In this document: in pieces, positions 1 through 13,025 of the stretch
Layout of the letters: every line of letters begins with the position of its first letter
Numbering within the stretch: the first letter of the stretch is position 1
Origin: Dolomedes plantarius
Taxonomy: Eukaryota; Arthropoda; Arachnida; Araneae; Dolomedidae
NCBI GenBank assembly: GCA_907164885.2
Contig: OU015498.1
Coordinates: 92,978,733-93,042,732, forward strand
Direction: 5' to 3'
DNA length: 64,000 nt
Made by a program: the position numbers and the translations under genes
The notes under the pieces: generated by a model
Seen by the model: only the letters and a program-made list of their open reading frames with translations
Told to the model about the DNA's origin: nothing
Databases searched by the model: none

Positions 1-1512
1 ACAACAAGTCAGGAGCGTGGGTTCTGTTTCATGTGAATTTAAAGGTTATGTTTCACGCCGTACTGTAACGGCCGGCTCAATGACATCCACTCTATTTGAA
101 TGCACGTTTTTCTCAATAATTAATTCCCGGAATGGGTATCATTAGTTTTCAATTAGAATGGAGATGCGATGAATTTATTTGATGTAAATATGCTTCTTTC
201 TGGGTAATCTGGTATCTGTTATGAATGTTATTTTAGAAACTATTGCCCGAGTATTTGTAACGGGTTAGAAGATATCGGGGAATGCTTTTAAGGTCAACAG
301 CTGGAATTGAGGCGGTTTTCCTTTGTTTTTCTATTAACTGCTGGTGCCAGCTTTCTTAGGTGAACTGTGGTGAAATCTTAGAGGATGATTTCCATAATTT
401 ACCACCAACGTAGCTGCTTGTTAGCGAAGATTTCAATGCTGTTGCATAACGGGAATGCCTTCACATTACTTTAAATTTATTTCCTTTCACTTCTAAAATA
501 AATCTTTGGAGATTACAATTTTCGATGAGTTTATATTTCTGACACGATTTTGACAGCTATAACCTGCTTGCCTTGACAATTAGGAAAGTTTAGTCAGAAG
601 TTCTTATATCTATTTTTCTATTAGTATTGGAAATATTCGTAAAGGTTTAGTAAAGCTCGATATAAATATATATTTGTAACAATTAATTGAGGAATATTGG
701 GAACTCAAAACTAAATTTGTTTTATCTTGTCTTTATATTTGAAACAAGAGTTGAAATAGAGGGAAATTTAAGAAGAGAAACATTTCTTTTGCTATCAAAA
801 ATAGTTGAGAGAAAAATTCATATTGCTTATTTTTCTTTCCTTTGAATTTTTACTAGTTTAAATTATATCTGAAACAATGTATTGTAGGACAAGCACTAGT
901 TACTCAAACTGCCTTGTATTGACTTGCCTTGATATTTTTAATTAACGGTGAAATGAATACGACTTCAGTAGGGGGAAAAATCCTTTTTTCCGAGAACAGT
1001 TAAATCTGAAGTTGTTATTGCTCATTTTTCATATTACTCTGTTTTTACTTATTTGAAAGTAGATGGCGCTATATATATATTTTTTTAATGTATTTTATCT
1101 AACTAGCAAAAGTACCCAAATGACAGTAATATTCTTTAATATTTATAATAATAAAAAATGAAATGTGAATTTTCATGATCTACCATCTTTAAAAGGTTAT
1201 ATCTAATAATCACTGTAAGATTACTTCTGTGAAATTTTCTGTTGCGTTCCTCACCTAATTTTATTTCGTTGGAATTTTCAGCTTGTTGGAATTCAACTTT
1301 CGTTGGAATTTTCAGCTTGGAGTAAAAGTTTTTAAATATTTTCATTAAAGCAAAAGTTACTGAGTAAAAAAAATGAGTTTTGTTCCCTTTAAAGTGAGAA
1401 AAATTTCATAAATAATATTTTTATGAATTGTGATGACACGAATTGTTTTGAATTCTTTCGTATACACACAAAAAAGAGAAAAAAATATGCAAAAAGAGCA
1501 ACTGGATCTCAG

Positions 1513-1616
<104 letters not shown>

Positions 1617-1619
1617 ATA

Positions 1620-1690
1620 CTAGCCGGGCTTCGCCCGGCTATGCTCGGGCCAAATAAACTTCTCAATCAAATTGATTGAGAGGGAGAATT
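1620..1690 (-). mobile_element. Helitron-type 3' terminus (minus strand)
   Basis: Read on the minus strand, the sequence ends in a GC-rich hairpin (7-bp stem, 3-base loop, 1623-1639) overlapping CTAG, followed by T: the CTRR end and A/T insertion site of Helitrons. Further inside, a second palindrome (about 1662-1680) and the phrase AAATAAACTTCTCAAT recur in diverged form near 2078-2095. The 5' end was not found, no Rep/helicase reading frame is visible, and the element's length is unknown. Hairpin and CTAG are seen; the Helitron assignment is inference from family structure. Confidence 0.5.
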
Positions 1691-2579
1691 TTCATAAGAG
1701 GCACTATTAATTTGCAGTCCCCCCCCCCCGTCCCACAAAACCACAAAAAGAAAAATTTGTTATTCGTATTAACACCCACCACCACCACCAGATATGATAT
1801 GAGAATACCTGCATTACAAAAAGATAAAATTTTTATGTGAAAATAAATTCGGCTGGCTACTTTAGCCTATATTCCTGCAATACAAAAATTTATATTTCCT
1901 GAAATTTTGGTTATTGATGACATAATAATGCATTGCACATTGAAATTATATGTGTGCATGTATTAGGCAGAATTGCACATATCTATGTTGCGAGATATTC
2001 TGTATTCGGTTTAGTTAAAAGATAAGCAGAATTGAAATATTAAACGGGCTTCCGGAGCATATAGTATTGTGGAAAGACAAATAAACCTCTCAATAAACAC
2101 CAAAATTTTCTAAATATAAATGTTTATATAAAGAAAATGTGAATATGCACTTTTAAATATTTTAGCGTGTAATCAACAAAATAAAGAAATGGTGATATAT
2201 TTTATATATATATTTATATATATATATATTTGTTGAGTTATATATTTTGTATGCATAGTGATCTATAAAAATACACATGTGAGAGAAAAAGATATAATAT
2301 AAAATTGCATCTCCAGTCCGTAAATAAAATTTTGAACTACGGACCCACTTGAAATTGCTTTCACATGTGAAAAGGGTTTACATAATAACTGTGATCGGTA
2401 TTTATGCTATGCTGACTCACATCCGTCGAAATGGCCCAGATTTTAAAAAGAAACCTCAGGATCACTGAATCGAAAAAAGAGTTCATCATCAATCTGTTGC
2501 CGTGGTTACTAGCAACATGATAGATGCTTATGGGCACGTAGGAAACCTTTCATCATCTCTGGCGTTATGTATTGTTATG

Positions 2580-2960
2580 AAAACCTGTAAAATACCGCCG
2601 GAAAACATCGACCACAAATTGTGCGTCAAATCGCGGGGGATGTCCGATTTTCTTCTCGCTGACCAGAGCGAATGGGCGCGCGTCCGTGCGGTGACGCACG
2701 TCCGAATTTTCCCCCGTTTTCGAAGCCAAGGCATTCTCATCACGTTTGAACGCCCAGCTCGTTCCGAGAAAGTGAAGTCTTGCTCTACCCGCGCGCAAAC
2801 CCTTCCTTTTTCCCTGAGAGAGAGCTGGTGAAAGCCTGCCTCTCTGCTTGTCCAGTGTTTGCCATAGAAATACCGTGGCGCGATAGAGCTGATGACAGAC
2901 TTTGGCGATTGTGTGGTGTTGCGAGGTTTTTTGATCCGGTTTATGAGCTAATAAGTCACT
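2580..2960. promoter_or_regulatory. GC-rich intronic island with two Runx-type motifs (candidate enhancer)
   Basis: A CpG-containing patch within otherwise AT-rich DNA. It contains ACCACA at 2611-2616 and TGTGGT at 2912-2917, both matching the core Runx site. The host gene appears to be Runx-like, so autoregulation is conceivable, but six-base motifs occur by chance about every 2 kb counting both strands. No conservation data are available here. Confidence 0.2.
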
Positions 2961-3357
2961 CATTCGCTTATTTGCTTGTATAAATTTTGGGCTGTTAGAT
3001 GCAGATTTTGATAGCACTGGATATAAAAAAGAAGTCTGGAAAAAGAGGAAGCGAAATTTCGGTCGTGTGCTTTCGTCACTAAAAGACTGCTTCGTTTTAT
3101 GAGAAAGCAATGTTTTATAAAAATTGAAAATAAAAACAGATTCGTGTTGTCAAAGTGACTTTGCTGTATATATTGTGATGGGAAAATAAAACTGAAAGTC
3201 ATTCAACTGAGAGAAACGAATAAAACAGAAAATAATGATATTGTTGTTTCTAAAAAGAGGATTTGATTTCGATGAACTTAATCTTTCTCTTTCTTTGTAT
3301 GTCATATGTGCTCTATTCAAATCGAATTAAGAGTCTTCTTATATATATATATATATA

Positions 3358-3519
3358 CAGTGCCGTAACTAAACAGGGGCACCCGCCCAGGGCCCACTTG
3401 GAAGGAGGGGGGGGGGGCGAAAATGCTGTATTTGTTTTATTATTTTCCAAAACCTAATTAATTAAGGGGCCCAATGCAAATTCTTGCCCAGGGCACATGA
3501 ATGGCTAGTTACGGAACTG
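3358..3519. mobile_element. hAT-like MITE with CAGTGCCGTAACTA inverted ends
   Basis: The left end CAGTGCCGTAACTA matches the complement of the right end (TAGTTACGGAACTG) with one mismatch. The interior contains a G-run and no reading frame. The flanking octamers (TATATATA and TACATATT) agree at six of eight positions, compatible with a decayed 8-bp hAT target duplication, though the TA-rich setting makes that weak. It resembles the better-supported hAT MITEs at 16529 and 16830 (CAGTGGCG ends, long G-run). Confidence 0.6.
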
Positions 3520-3533
3520 TACATATTTGTGTG

Positions 3534-3539
3534 TATATA

Positions 3540-3629
<90 letters not shown>
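3534..3629. repeat. Compound (TA)n-(GA)n microsatellite
   Basis: A TA array with one short interruption runs straight into a (GA)n tract at about 3605-3629. Confidence 0.95.
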
Positions 3630-5276
3630 AAGTCGGTCTGTCTTGTTATGGGTACTAATTATCTTTTAATAGTTCCTTTAATTATGAGTTTGTCATAATT
3701 TTCTCGTGTACAGTTATAAATTCGTCCGTACATTTAGGGACGACAAAATTGGAAACGAGGAAACGTAGGAGCTGAGAAATGGGAAAAGAATATCGATTAT
3801 TGCCCGACGAAAGATTTTCTTGCAACTAAAAGTTTTTCAAATTATTATTTGATCTTTTGAATAACAAGTTATAACATTAAAAAACCCATAAAATAGTAAT
3901 AAGAATAAAAATTATGAGGAAATTATCAAAAAAATTAGAAAATTATCATTTTTTTTTATTATTTGATATTTAAAGTAATAGTTCGATTACTCTTTTATTA
4001 TTTGATATTTAAGGTAACAATAGACATACATATCTTAAAATAGAGAACGAGATAAAACGGGCATTATAAAGCGTCCTCAAAATTATATGGAGAACCGTAA
4101 AATGCTTTCTTCCAAATCACACAAGAGGAACACATTTTAAAGCAATAAAGGTAGCCTATCCACAGAGAAAACACAGCACCCTTAAAAACAGCTATAATTT
4201 GGTTTAAAAATTAAATATAAGATTGTGCGTGTCTTGGAGAACGTGTTTCGTTGCTAGAAGTGTCATTTGTCAAACGTGTATAACATTCAGAAACAGATTG
4301 TCAAGATGATTTATAATAGTATTTCCCAACTGGTTTAAACTGTTGGAATATCAAGTAAAATTCTAATCATAATTTAGCCCTAAAACACTAAAACTCGCTG
4401 GTGGTAGTATCTGCGATTTTTTTCTTTCTATTATCCTTTGTTTAGAATATGAAAGCTCTGTGACTTTTCTTTTGTTTTCAACATGGGACAATGTCACGTT
4501 TCATCAGCTGTTAAGCTAATACGTACAAATAAAAGTTTAAGGTTGTGGTCTGGGTTCATCCCTGCCTGCCCGCTTAATTGAAGATTACTCATTTGTGTTC
4601 ATTAGCGTGAGTAATCATCGGTTAAAGAGTAGAGTCAGTACGTTCTTTACTCTGCGAGCGACCTTTAATCTCCTATCATATGACATGGGTTTTGTTGACA
4701 TCAGTGTTTGATGGATAAAAGATACTACTTTCATGATCATCCCCATTACGCATTAGCTGATTTAAATTGCTTTTTCTTCTTATTTTTTCCCTCGCGTTTT
4801 TGCCTGTGAATTAATATTTAAATTGTTGGCATCGTGTTTCAGCAACAGTGCTATGATAAACGAGATACACCAGTTTCTGTTATTTAACCCGTTACCTGCA
4901 ATTGGCTATTTTGGGGAAAGTTTAACTAATTCGGAGGGGGGGGGGGAGGATTTGTTGATATTTAGCTTCAAGGCCTTTTTGGCATAAACTCTTTATTGAT
5001 AAACAGAGTTCGGTTAATAATTGTATTTTGATATCGATAGCAACAATTTTCTTTTGATTTTCTGCTGGTTAAAGTAGTTCTAATGGAAATTTTCTACGCT
5101 AAAATGTATCAAAATTGTTTTAGTCATTATCTGTACTCAGTTTCGTCTTATGAGAAATTATTTCCACTGGGAAATTTTTTTTTCAAGGGTTAAAGGTGCA
5201 ATAATTACTTCGTTGCAATTTTTATAGTTCAATCAAATTTTTCTTTCGTTATTCCTTGTTTAGCAGAATATAATTC

Positions 5277-5627
5277 CTGTTGTTGTTGCTAATGCCCCCT
5301 GGTTGTAGGTTCCATTCACCAGGTTCTAATAGGCTATTGGGCTGAAAGGGGCGACTCCTGTTTTGAATTAGCACCACAAGGGTTGGAGTCCGACTTGGCT
5401 AAATGACCGGTCCCGAAATTTTGAACCGAGTCAAGTGACGAGACCGGAGCACTTGACACCGCACCTCCAGAGGTAAATTTGAGAACTTGGAGGACATTGC
5501 AGCCACGACCGATTTTACGTGCCCCGGCCACCATTAGTGAACACGGCGGTGGATTTGCAGCGACGAGCATCGAGCCAGGGACGTTCAGATAACTGGCCCG
5601 CTGCTCTTGCCAACTGGGCCACCGCGC
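5277..5627 (-). mobile_element. tRNA-derived SINE (minus strand)
   Basis: Read on the minus strand, the element starts GCGCGGTGGCCCAGTTGG. It has an A-box-like TGGCCCAGTTGG (complement at 5610-5621) and a B-box-like GGCTCGATGCT (complement at 5567-5577), spaced as in a pol III tRNA promoter. A ~250-bp unrelated body follows, ending in a short CAACAACAACA tail. Length, internal promoter and simple-repeat tail fit a tRNA-headed SINE. No convincing target duplication was found, so it is probably old. The open frame across it is incidental. Confidence 0.65.
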
Positions 5628-8457
5628 TTTTAATCAAATGTAATGCACTTATAAACCGTTGATTTATTTTTGGATGCATAAGCAGTTGGATATGTACCCT
5701 AATTGCCGTTTGGATGAAGACTAAAACATAACTTATGCATAAATAACACAGAGCACAGCCATAATCGCTTTCTAGTTGTTTTTTTTTACTCCCGATTTTG
5801 AAGGAGCTATTTTCATTTGTATGTTGGGCTGCAGATGAAAACTTATCACTGAAATTATCCGTTTTTCTGCGTTTTAGGGCTTCTGTTTCCCCCGACCCTA
5901 GTTCCCCATTATTATGCCATTATCAAACGAATAACGCCAAATTGTAATTTTGTATAATCCGGTTAATGTATCCAGATATACGTATACAAATATATCTTTA
6001 TAATTTTACCCTATATTGACAGATTATTATTCAGTAAAAAAATCTGTTTATATTGGTTTAATTATTAGAAATTTAATTATTATAATTCGGTGCAGTTCAC
6101 GTGATAAAAGAATGCATAATAGGCAGTGATTTCATGTTAATCCCTAATTTTAAAAAAATTAACCAATCAAATAACGTTTAAATAATCTTTATAATTGAAA
6201 ATAAAATCAACCTCTCAGTACTGCTATCGAGTTACGCATACTGAGTTTTCGAAATCCAGTTAAAAATTTAATTTGTTCCCTGGAAAATTTTCGTTTTGTA
6301 TCTGTCAACTGGTTACGTATCGCGCGACAAGGTTATCCATCAAGACTTGTTCCGAACACATTTCTAAATATCTCCCGTCCCGAATTTTAAAAGCGAAACC
6401 ATCCCGCCCCAGTTTTTCATTAAAATGTAAATAGCCTGGAAGCAGAAGGCATTTCAGTTACAATCAGGGGGTTTTCTTGGCGATAAGCCGCTCCCATAAA
6501 TCTCGGCTCGTTTTTTTCTGGTGAAAAGAAAACGGCGCTTAAAACCGCGCGCGCGCTTTATTTCCGCTGATTCAGAATTGAATTGCCGGGAGTATTTGTC
6601 ATCAATGGCGGACTTAGGGGATCGCGTATCAGTGGAAAAAATGCAAATAATAGGTTATTGTTCTGTCAGCGGCAGACGCAGAAAAAAAAAAAAAATCGGC
6701 TTATGATGACTGTCATGGATTATTTTTAGCTTTGTGCGATCGGTTTTTAAATAAATGTTCTTTTTTATTATTATTTCTTTGCCCTTTTTCGCAGCTCTGT
6801 AATTAATCTTAATTAAGCAGATAATTAGCAGAAGTTAAATAGAGGTTTTTGTTATTTTTTTCCTTTTGGCTGTGAATGTCATGTTCGTGTTTCTATTTTT
6901 GTGTGATTATGCGTATCGTTCTTAGTTGCTTAGCTGAATTATTCGAAGTTCGGAAACGATACCTACTGGAGTTTTGAGATGGAAGTTCAAGGGATGGGAA
7001 ATATGGAAAAGCTGGTAGTTCGTAAAAGAAAAACAATGAAATTAATTAAATTTTCGCTCGTAAATTTTGAGAACTGTATCAATGTGTAAATATTAATATA
7101 ATGCTGACGATATATGTTAATATTTAATTTCTTGTTCAGGTAGTTGAGATCAAAATATATGAAATTTTTTTCGTTTGTTTGTTTGTTCAAACTGCATAAT
7201 TTTCAAAACAATATTTAGTAAATATAATATGTAAAGTTTAAAAAATAATAATAATAATAAATGGGATTGATATACTTAACTAAATATTGTATTGTATTGT
7301 ATACTATAACTAAATATTGTATAAATCTCTTTAGGTGTGACTTCCTAAACAGATATTTTGATTATCGTGTTCATTTTATAGCACTCTGTGGATTCATTTT
7401 GAAATTTAATCGAATTGTCATCTAGCAGTTTTAGTTTCACAAAAGCTGAAATCCACAGTTACACTTATGTTCACAGTTTTAAATTATTATTATTTGTTAT
7501 TTTTATTTTTTTATATTTTTTCTTTTAAACATTTCTGTGCATATTAGTCTTTTCACGACGTTCATCGTAAAGTAAGCCCCCCCCCTCCCCCCCCCCCAAA
7601 AAAAAATAAATAAATAAATTTAAAAAAAAAATAAATAAAAAATTATCGTGTATGTTTCCTGAACAGATATTTTAAAGGCAATAAATCTAATATATTTTAT
7701 TCAAACATTTTAAACATCTCTTAATTTGTGCATTCCTCAAAATGGTCGTCGGAATTTTATTACAAAAAGTGTTGGGTAAAAAAACAAACAAACAAACAAA
7801 CAAAAAACAAAAAAAAACCCGGAAAAGCTATTAAAAAATTACTCGTTGGAATGTACTTAATACCATCAAAAATTATTTTCGTAAAATTCCATCAAAACAT
7901 TCGCATACGCTTGCATGTGTTATTCAGTAATTTGGAAAGTTGGTATTAAATGTGTGTTTACTTTATTCCTTCCGTGAGGTAATAAGAGATTTCTGAGAAT
8001 CGGCGTTTTGAACCTGGCCATAAAGAGAGTGACAGTGTCGGTAAACCCCCTTTGATAGTTGCCGATCTTGTAATTACGGATGGGGTGTTCTTTTAATACC
8101 CGGAAAAGCGGGGCGGAGATCGAGCTTTCAACAATGTTGCCGGCAGGATTTGTAAGCAGACTTGAATTGCAAGATCTAATCGAATTATGTGGTTAGGCGA
8201 GAAACTGTAACTTTTTACAAAGTATTCGGTACCAAAATCTTGAACTTTGGTCTCACACGGTAACGAGTTTACCGACTAACTCCTGTGGCTTAGAGATTTA
8301 TCCTTGTTGTACCTATTTAACAATCGTCATATCTGATAATTTCCAGCTGAAAGAGGATTGCTTTCTCTGGTATTAATATTATTGCATTTAAAGGATATAG
8401 ATTTACATAAAATATATAGATTGACAAATCTTTACTTTAAGACTTTATGAATCTTTA

Positions 8458-8738
8458 CTAAACTCATGGCGCAACAGTCCGCTGTGGACCAAGGCCGGCG
8501 GTACCCATCTCCGCTTTTTAGACCGTGGGCTTGGAGTGTCATACAGCATATGTCTCAGTCAGGTGATCAACCTGACGTGGGACCCCCAGAGTTTAGTTCC
8601 CAAGCATGCTTAGTCCTCATTTTATCGACCCACTCAAGTTATGAAAGGCTGAGTCGACCTTGCCCAGTCGCAAGATCGAACCCTGGACCCGTGGGATGGC
8701 AGCTTGACGATTTTAACCACCACGCCACCGGGAGTCCG
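8458..8738 (-). mobile_element. tRNA-derived SINE with 12-bp target duplication (minus strand)
   Basis: The 281-bp block is flanked by a perfect 12-bp direct repeat, TATGAATCTTTA (8446-8457 and 8739-8750). Read on the minus strand, it begins with a tRNA-like head containing an A-box-like TGGCGTGGTGG and a B-box-like GGGTTCGATCTT (complement at 8672-8683). The body follows and the element ends without a poly(A) tail. The duplication indicates target-primed integration. It differs from the SINE at 5277, so two SINE families are present. The ~100-codon open frame on the plus strand is a by-product. Confidence 0.8.
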
Positions 8739-10696
8739 TATGAATCTTTAGAGATAATTATTCATCTTAAATAATCTTATAGAACTTTGTTTTTCTTATA
8801 GAATCTTATATGTTAATCTTATAGAATATGTCTTTTCCATATTTAAGGCAAACAAAAAATAACTATTATGGCATTATGGGGCAGTAGTTCTTAGCTTAAA
8901 GTTAAGGTAAATCTCTGCAGTAAAATAACTACAACCATCTTCAGCTAGCTTAGAAGAAATGGGTGATATAGAATGGAAGGGTAAAAAAATTATATCGTTC
9001 TTTTAGTCAGGACTTGCCAATGCCCTAAGACGTATCCTTATTTGAACAGTCGATAAATTCAATTAACGTACACTTCCATACTTGCCGTACTGAAATGTAT
9101 TCTCTAATGATCAGGAGTAATTCGAAAGTCGTCATGAAGCCTCGAGCTCTCTGAAATCTTTTCAGTCTAATTATAGTTTCTAATCCAATAATTATGATAA
9201 CAATGAAGTATAGCACTGAATAGAATTGTAGCAAGTGCTGGGGAATTATACAATGACCACAAAGCATTATGTGCATAGATGAATAAAAAGAAGAGAAAAA
9301 AAATAAAGACAACTTTTCTTTCAACTGGGAGGTGAAAAAATAACGCATCCTCCTCTCTAGGTGGTTGTTGTGCCCCCCTCTCACCTGAGGGGGAGGGGAG
9401 TAATTTAAAAAGATGCTCATCTCTAACCGGAGTTGATAAATGAAAGGTTACTTCTCAAGTCACCTCTGCAAGGTCGTTCTACAACCGGTCTCCTACCCCC
9501 CATACCTCTCTGCCTTTAGCCGGGCTACATAACCGTGTATCACGCATCTGCAATTCCGCCTTCTGTTTCTTCAAAGGAACCTGCTGAGCGAAGAATGCCG
9601 GGTATTTATTCCAGCGGAAATGGCAACAGGCCTTTTATAGAGCGGAGCATGTTTTTTTGATTGAAGATTGCGCGGCGCAGTGTCTTCCGGGAATTGTGAT
9701 GCCTTTGCGGCAGTGCCGACAGGGTTCGGTTCCGAAAATTTAGGCAACAGTGTGCGGTTGCACCTAATTGTTAGGAGAGGACCTTGATGATTAATGCATT
9801 AATTATTATCAGGAACCAAACAGGACACAGGAAGAGCATGAGAAATGCATACATTATTAAGGCGCCCGATTTATGACAAATTATGAGGTTTCTTTCTAAG
9901 TCAAGAGTCCGAGAGCAAACTGTAAACACCAAACCAAAGTAATTGACTTTTCGGTTTTTTACCTTTCTTTGTGGTGTTATCCAGAGGGTTTTTTCGTTTC
10001 TTAGTTAATGAAGTGTAACATTGGGATTACCTTTTCCTTTCTATCAGTTTCCTCTAACTCCCAGAGAGGGTTAACTTCGCTCCCACCCCTTTGTGGTTGT
10101 CCTTTTGTCAGTGATTTGTGCATTATGGGTTTGAAAAAATTTACATGAGACGTATTTCTGTTACATGCATAATTTTTTTTTTTTTCGAGTAAATTCTTCA
10201 AATTTTGGGGAAAATGATTTCAAGTTAACTTGCCAATTTCAAAAATATCGAATGGGGTAAAAATTATTCGTTATTTAGTCTGTGTTACTAGGTCACTTTT
10301 AAAAGTTTTTTCAGACTCATGGTGACAGCAATATTGTCTTTGCATTATTTCTGTCAGCGTGAATGAAATCTCCCCAAACAAATAATAACATGCACGTGGG
10401 TTGTTTGGGGATTTTTTTTTCCCCTAACGTTTTTCTAGCTTGATGTATAACTTGAAATAGTTTTACGGATAATGGGTTTTCGAGATTATTCCGCCCAAAA
10501 TATTTTTCCATCATTAAGACTAGACCATTTCTCTCTTTATCTCTCCTTTTACTTTTAATGGTATTTGTAACGGTCTGTATATAAAGATGGAGCATGCGTC
10601 CATGGCTTTTTCGAAAGCATTCCACATCTGAGGATGAACCCCGTGTCAAAAATTATATACTAAAAAATATCTTTTGAACTATTTTGAAGTACACTA

Positions 10697-11013
10697 CAGT
10701 TGAACCCAGTTATAACGAACTTCAAGCGACCAAAGACTTTGTTCGCTTTATCCGGTGGTTCGCTCTATCCGAAACGTCAAGACAAATGCTAGAGTTCACA
10801 AAATGTATAACTCATTAGTTGCAATGTGTATTCAATAAGGATGTATTAAAATAATGATAAAATCTATTAAAAATGATCATTAATGAATTAAATCAACTAA
10901 AATCGATTACATTAAACTGACACAATGCTAATTAAATTACGTACAATAGGAAAATGGCGGGTCCAAAATTTTCGTTCGTTATATACCGGGTTCGCTATAA
11001 CGGGGTTCGACTG
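10697..11013. mobile_element. Tc1/mariner-pogo (Tigger-like) MITE
   Basis: A 317-bp element with ~24-bp imperfect inverted ends of the form CAGT(T/C)GAACCC(A/C)GTTATA. It is flanked by TA on both sides (10695-10696 and 11014-11015). It has no coding capacity. TA duplication plus CAGT ends carrying a GTTATA(A/G)CGAAC core match pogo/Tigger-derived MITEs. Confidence 0.75.
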
Positions 11014-12077
11014 TATAATGATTGACTTTCCATGTTTTAGTTTGTTATTGAACATTTCTATGCCATTTGGACTTATTCTTGGCCACTGGTAGACAACGTG
11101 TTAACCCTATTTTCTTTGAGTTAACAGCTCATATTTAGCAAACAGCCAAGCACAGCCTGCTTAATCTCATGTTGTTATAAAAGAGATTTCATGTCGGTAT
11201 TTAAAGGGTTATATATAATAATTCAATATTTCTGTTAAATGATTGTCACTGAAATCTTTTATCGCTTTTTCATCCATATATAATCAAGATCAGCGAAACC
11301 AGTACAACATATAAACTCATTTAATAACTTAAAAGACCTGATATCATTTAATAGTATACTGTAGAGTAGATTTCTAATAAAAAATGGTTCATGCATATTT
11401 ATCAAGACCTCATACAAGAGAGTAACCCAATGGGTTACAGTGTAAATGCCATACTTGTTAGATCTGTGGTGCATTTATTTTCAAGTTATTTCTGCCTTCG
11501 CGTGGTCGGTCATATTAAGGGAATTGTTTGAGGTCATATTAAGGGTTTGTTTCAGAGCGCTGTTTTTAATGAGATTGGTCTACGAGACGGCTAATAATAG
11601 AGTGATTAGTGTCCCGTTAACTCCAGACATCTTTTCCCCATTAACTTCAGCCCTCGTAAGACCAGCGACCAGTAATTTCACTTGGATCCCTGTCAAAAGG
11701 AGTGCATTTTCATTTTCTCTGAAATCACACTTATTAACATCAGACAGACCCTAGATCATAATCCGAGGACGTGAGAATCCAATAATGCGAGTCATCTAAA
11801 AATGTTCTCATACATGTATTCGGAAGAAGAAAAAAAAAAAAAACATCCGGTGGATGAGGAAGGGGACGGGACACAGTTTCTGACGAGGATATCATGAAGG
11901 GTATTTAGTTTAAAACATTGTAATTGTTATGTGAAGAACCTAATTTTCAAGATGGTACTTTCGTGTGTTCTCCCTCTGCTTACGCCCCTTGGTATAAACG
12001 CCCCTTTTTAAAAAATATTTTCTGTTCATTCCAAGAAATTTGATTTCTTTCTTTAAATTTTTATCCTGTTTCTAATA

Positions 12078-12663
12078 CAGTAGAGTCTCGATAATCCGAA
12101 CTTCGGTAATCCGAAGGTCCGCTTAATCCGAAACCAAAAGTAAAAAAAAAGAACTAAGGTTACAATAAAACCACAGTGATACTAAATAATATGAAGTATA
12201 TTTCTGAAAATTGCAAGAAAATTCAAAAAAATTATTACTGAACTACTTTGGATTGAAAAAATCTTTTTTTTTTTTTGTCTTCGAAGAGAAGAATACCTCT
12301 CTAATTACGCCAACGCGATACCCTCTGCTCCCTGTCACCCTCTCCTTCACCTTCATTCTCGTCTGAGACGTTAACAGGTTCTTTCAAAACCATTTCAACA
12401 ATGTACTGATCGTTTAAAATTTCACTGTACTGTACTTGGCAGCGTTCCGCTCTCTTATCACACATTTAGTCCCGAGAATTGGTAACGTTTAGACAGACCT
12501 TATAAAATAAACTGTGTAATCACACGTAATATGTAATATTTATGTAATCACATGTTATTATGTAATTTAAGTTTACTTTAAGAATGATTTCGCTTAATCC
12601 GAAAAATTCGTTAATCCGAAAAGGGTCTGGTCCCAATCATTTCGGATTATCGGGACTCCACTG
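12078..12663. mobile_element. Tigger-like MITE with subterminal TAATCCGAA repeats
   Basis: The ends CAGTAGAGTCTCGATAATCC and the complement of the right end (CAGTGGAGTCCCGATAATCC) agree at all but two positions. The motif (A/T)TAATCCGAA or close variants recurs several times just inside both ends, as expected of transposase-binding sites. The left flank is TA and the right flank TG, so one base of a TA target duplication may have changed. It has no reading frame. It ends about 140 bp before the first visible host exon. Confidence 0.7.
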
Positions 12664-12803
12664 TGTAAGTCCTAAATGCATTAAGTTTTATTTGCCCTTT
12701 GTACTGATGACTATTTTCAAATTGGTCTAGTCTACCTCGCAACTTTTATCTCGTTTAAGAAAACGTGCCTTGGCATTAAATTTACTGTTTGTTCCGTCCG
12801 CAG

Positions 12804-13025
12804 GCAACCCCCACCTCCATTTGAAGTCTGTCGCATCCCGGGCAAGCCGCAGTCGCAGCAGTTCCCCGAACGTGGATATTCTCAACTTTCGTGTCTCCGC
12901 AGAACCACCAGTTTCGAGCTGGAGTGAGCCGTACGAAACCATCAAGAAGGAACAGCAATGGAACCCCATCGAACTCAACCCCGTGAAGCAGGAGAGCCCA
13001 GTCACATGTGCAACCAGTGTGCAAG
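12804..13025 (+). CDS. Internal coding exon of Runx-like transcription factor
   Basis: The exon begins after a pyrimidine-containing acceptor (TTCCGTCCGCAG) and ends at a strong donor (CAAG|GTGAGT). It is 222 bases long, symmetric phase 1 at both ends. It encodes about 74 residues beginning NPHLHLK, with an Arg/Ser-rich stretch (ASRSRSSSP) and an acidic, Trp-containing segment ending NPVKQESP. VKQE fits a sumoylation consensus, common in transcription factors. GC content is well above the flanking introns. Phase agrees with the exons at 29235 and 29485, which is why I join them. I recognise no domain in this exon itself; the Runx assignment comes from the last exon. Confidence 0.7.

Noticed and set aside
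2565..3110. 181-codon minus-strand open frame
   Set aside because: Starts at TTG, shows no domain, lies across a CpG-rich patch where stop codons are scarcer, and overlaps other chance frames.
9025..9420. 131-codon minus-strand open frame
   Set aside because: Low-complexity hydrophobic composition, no homologous motif, no splice or promoter context.
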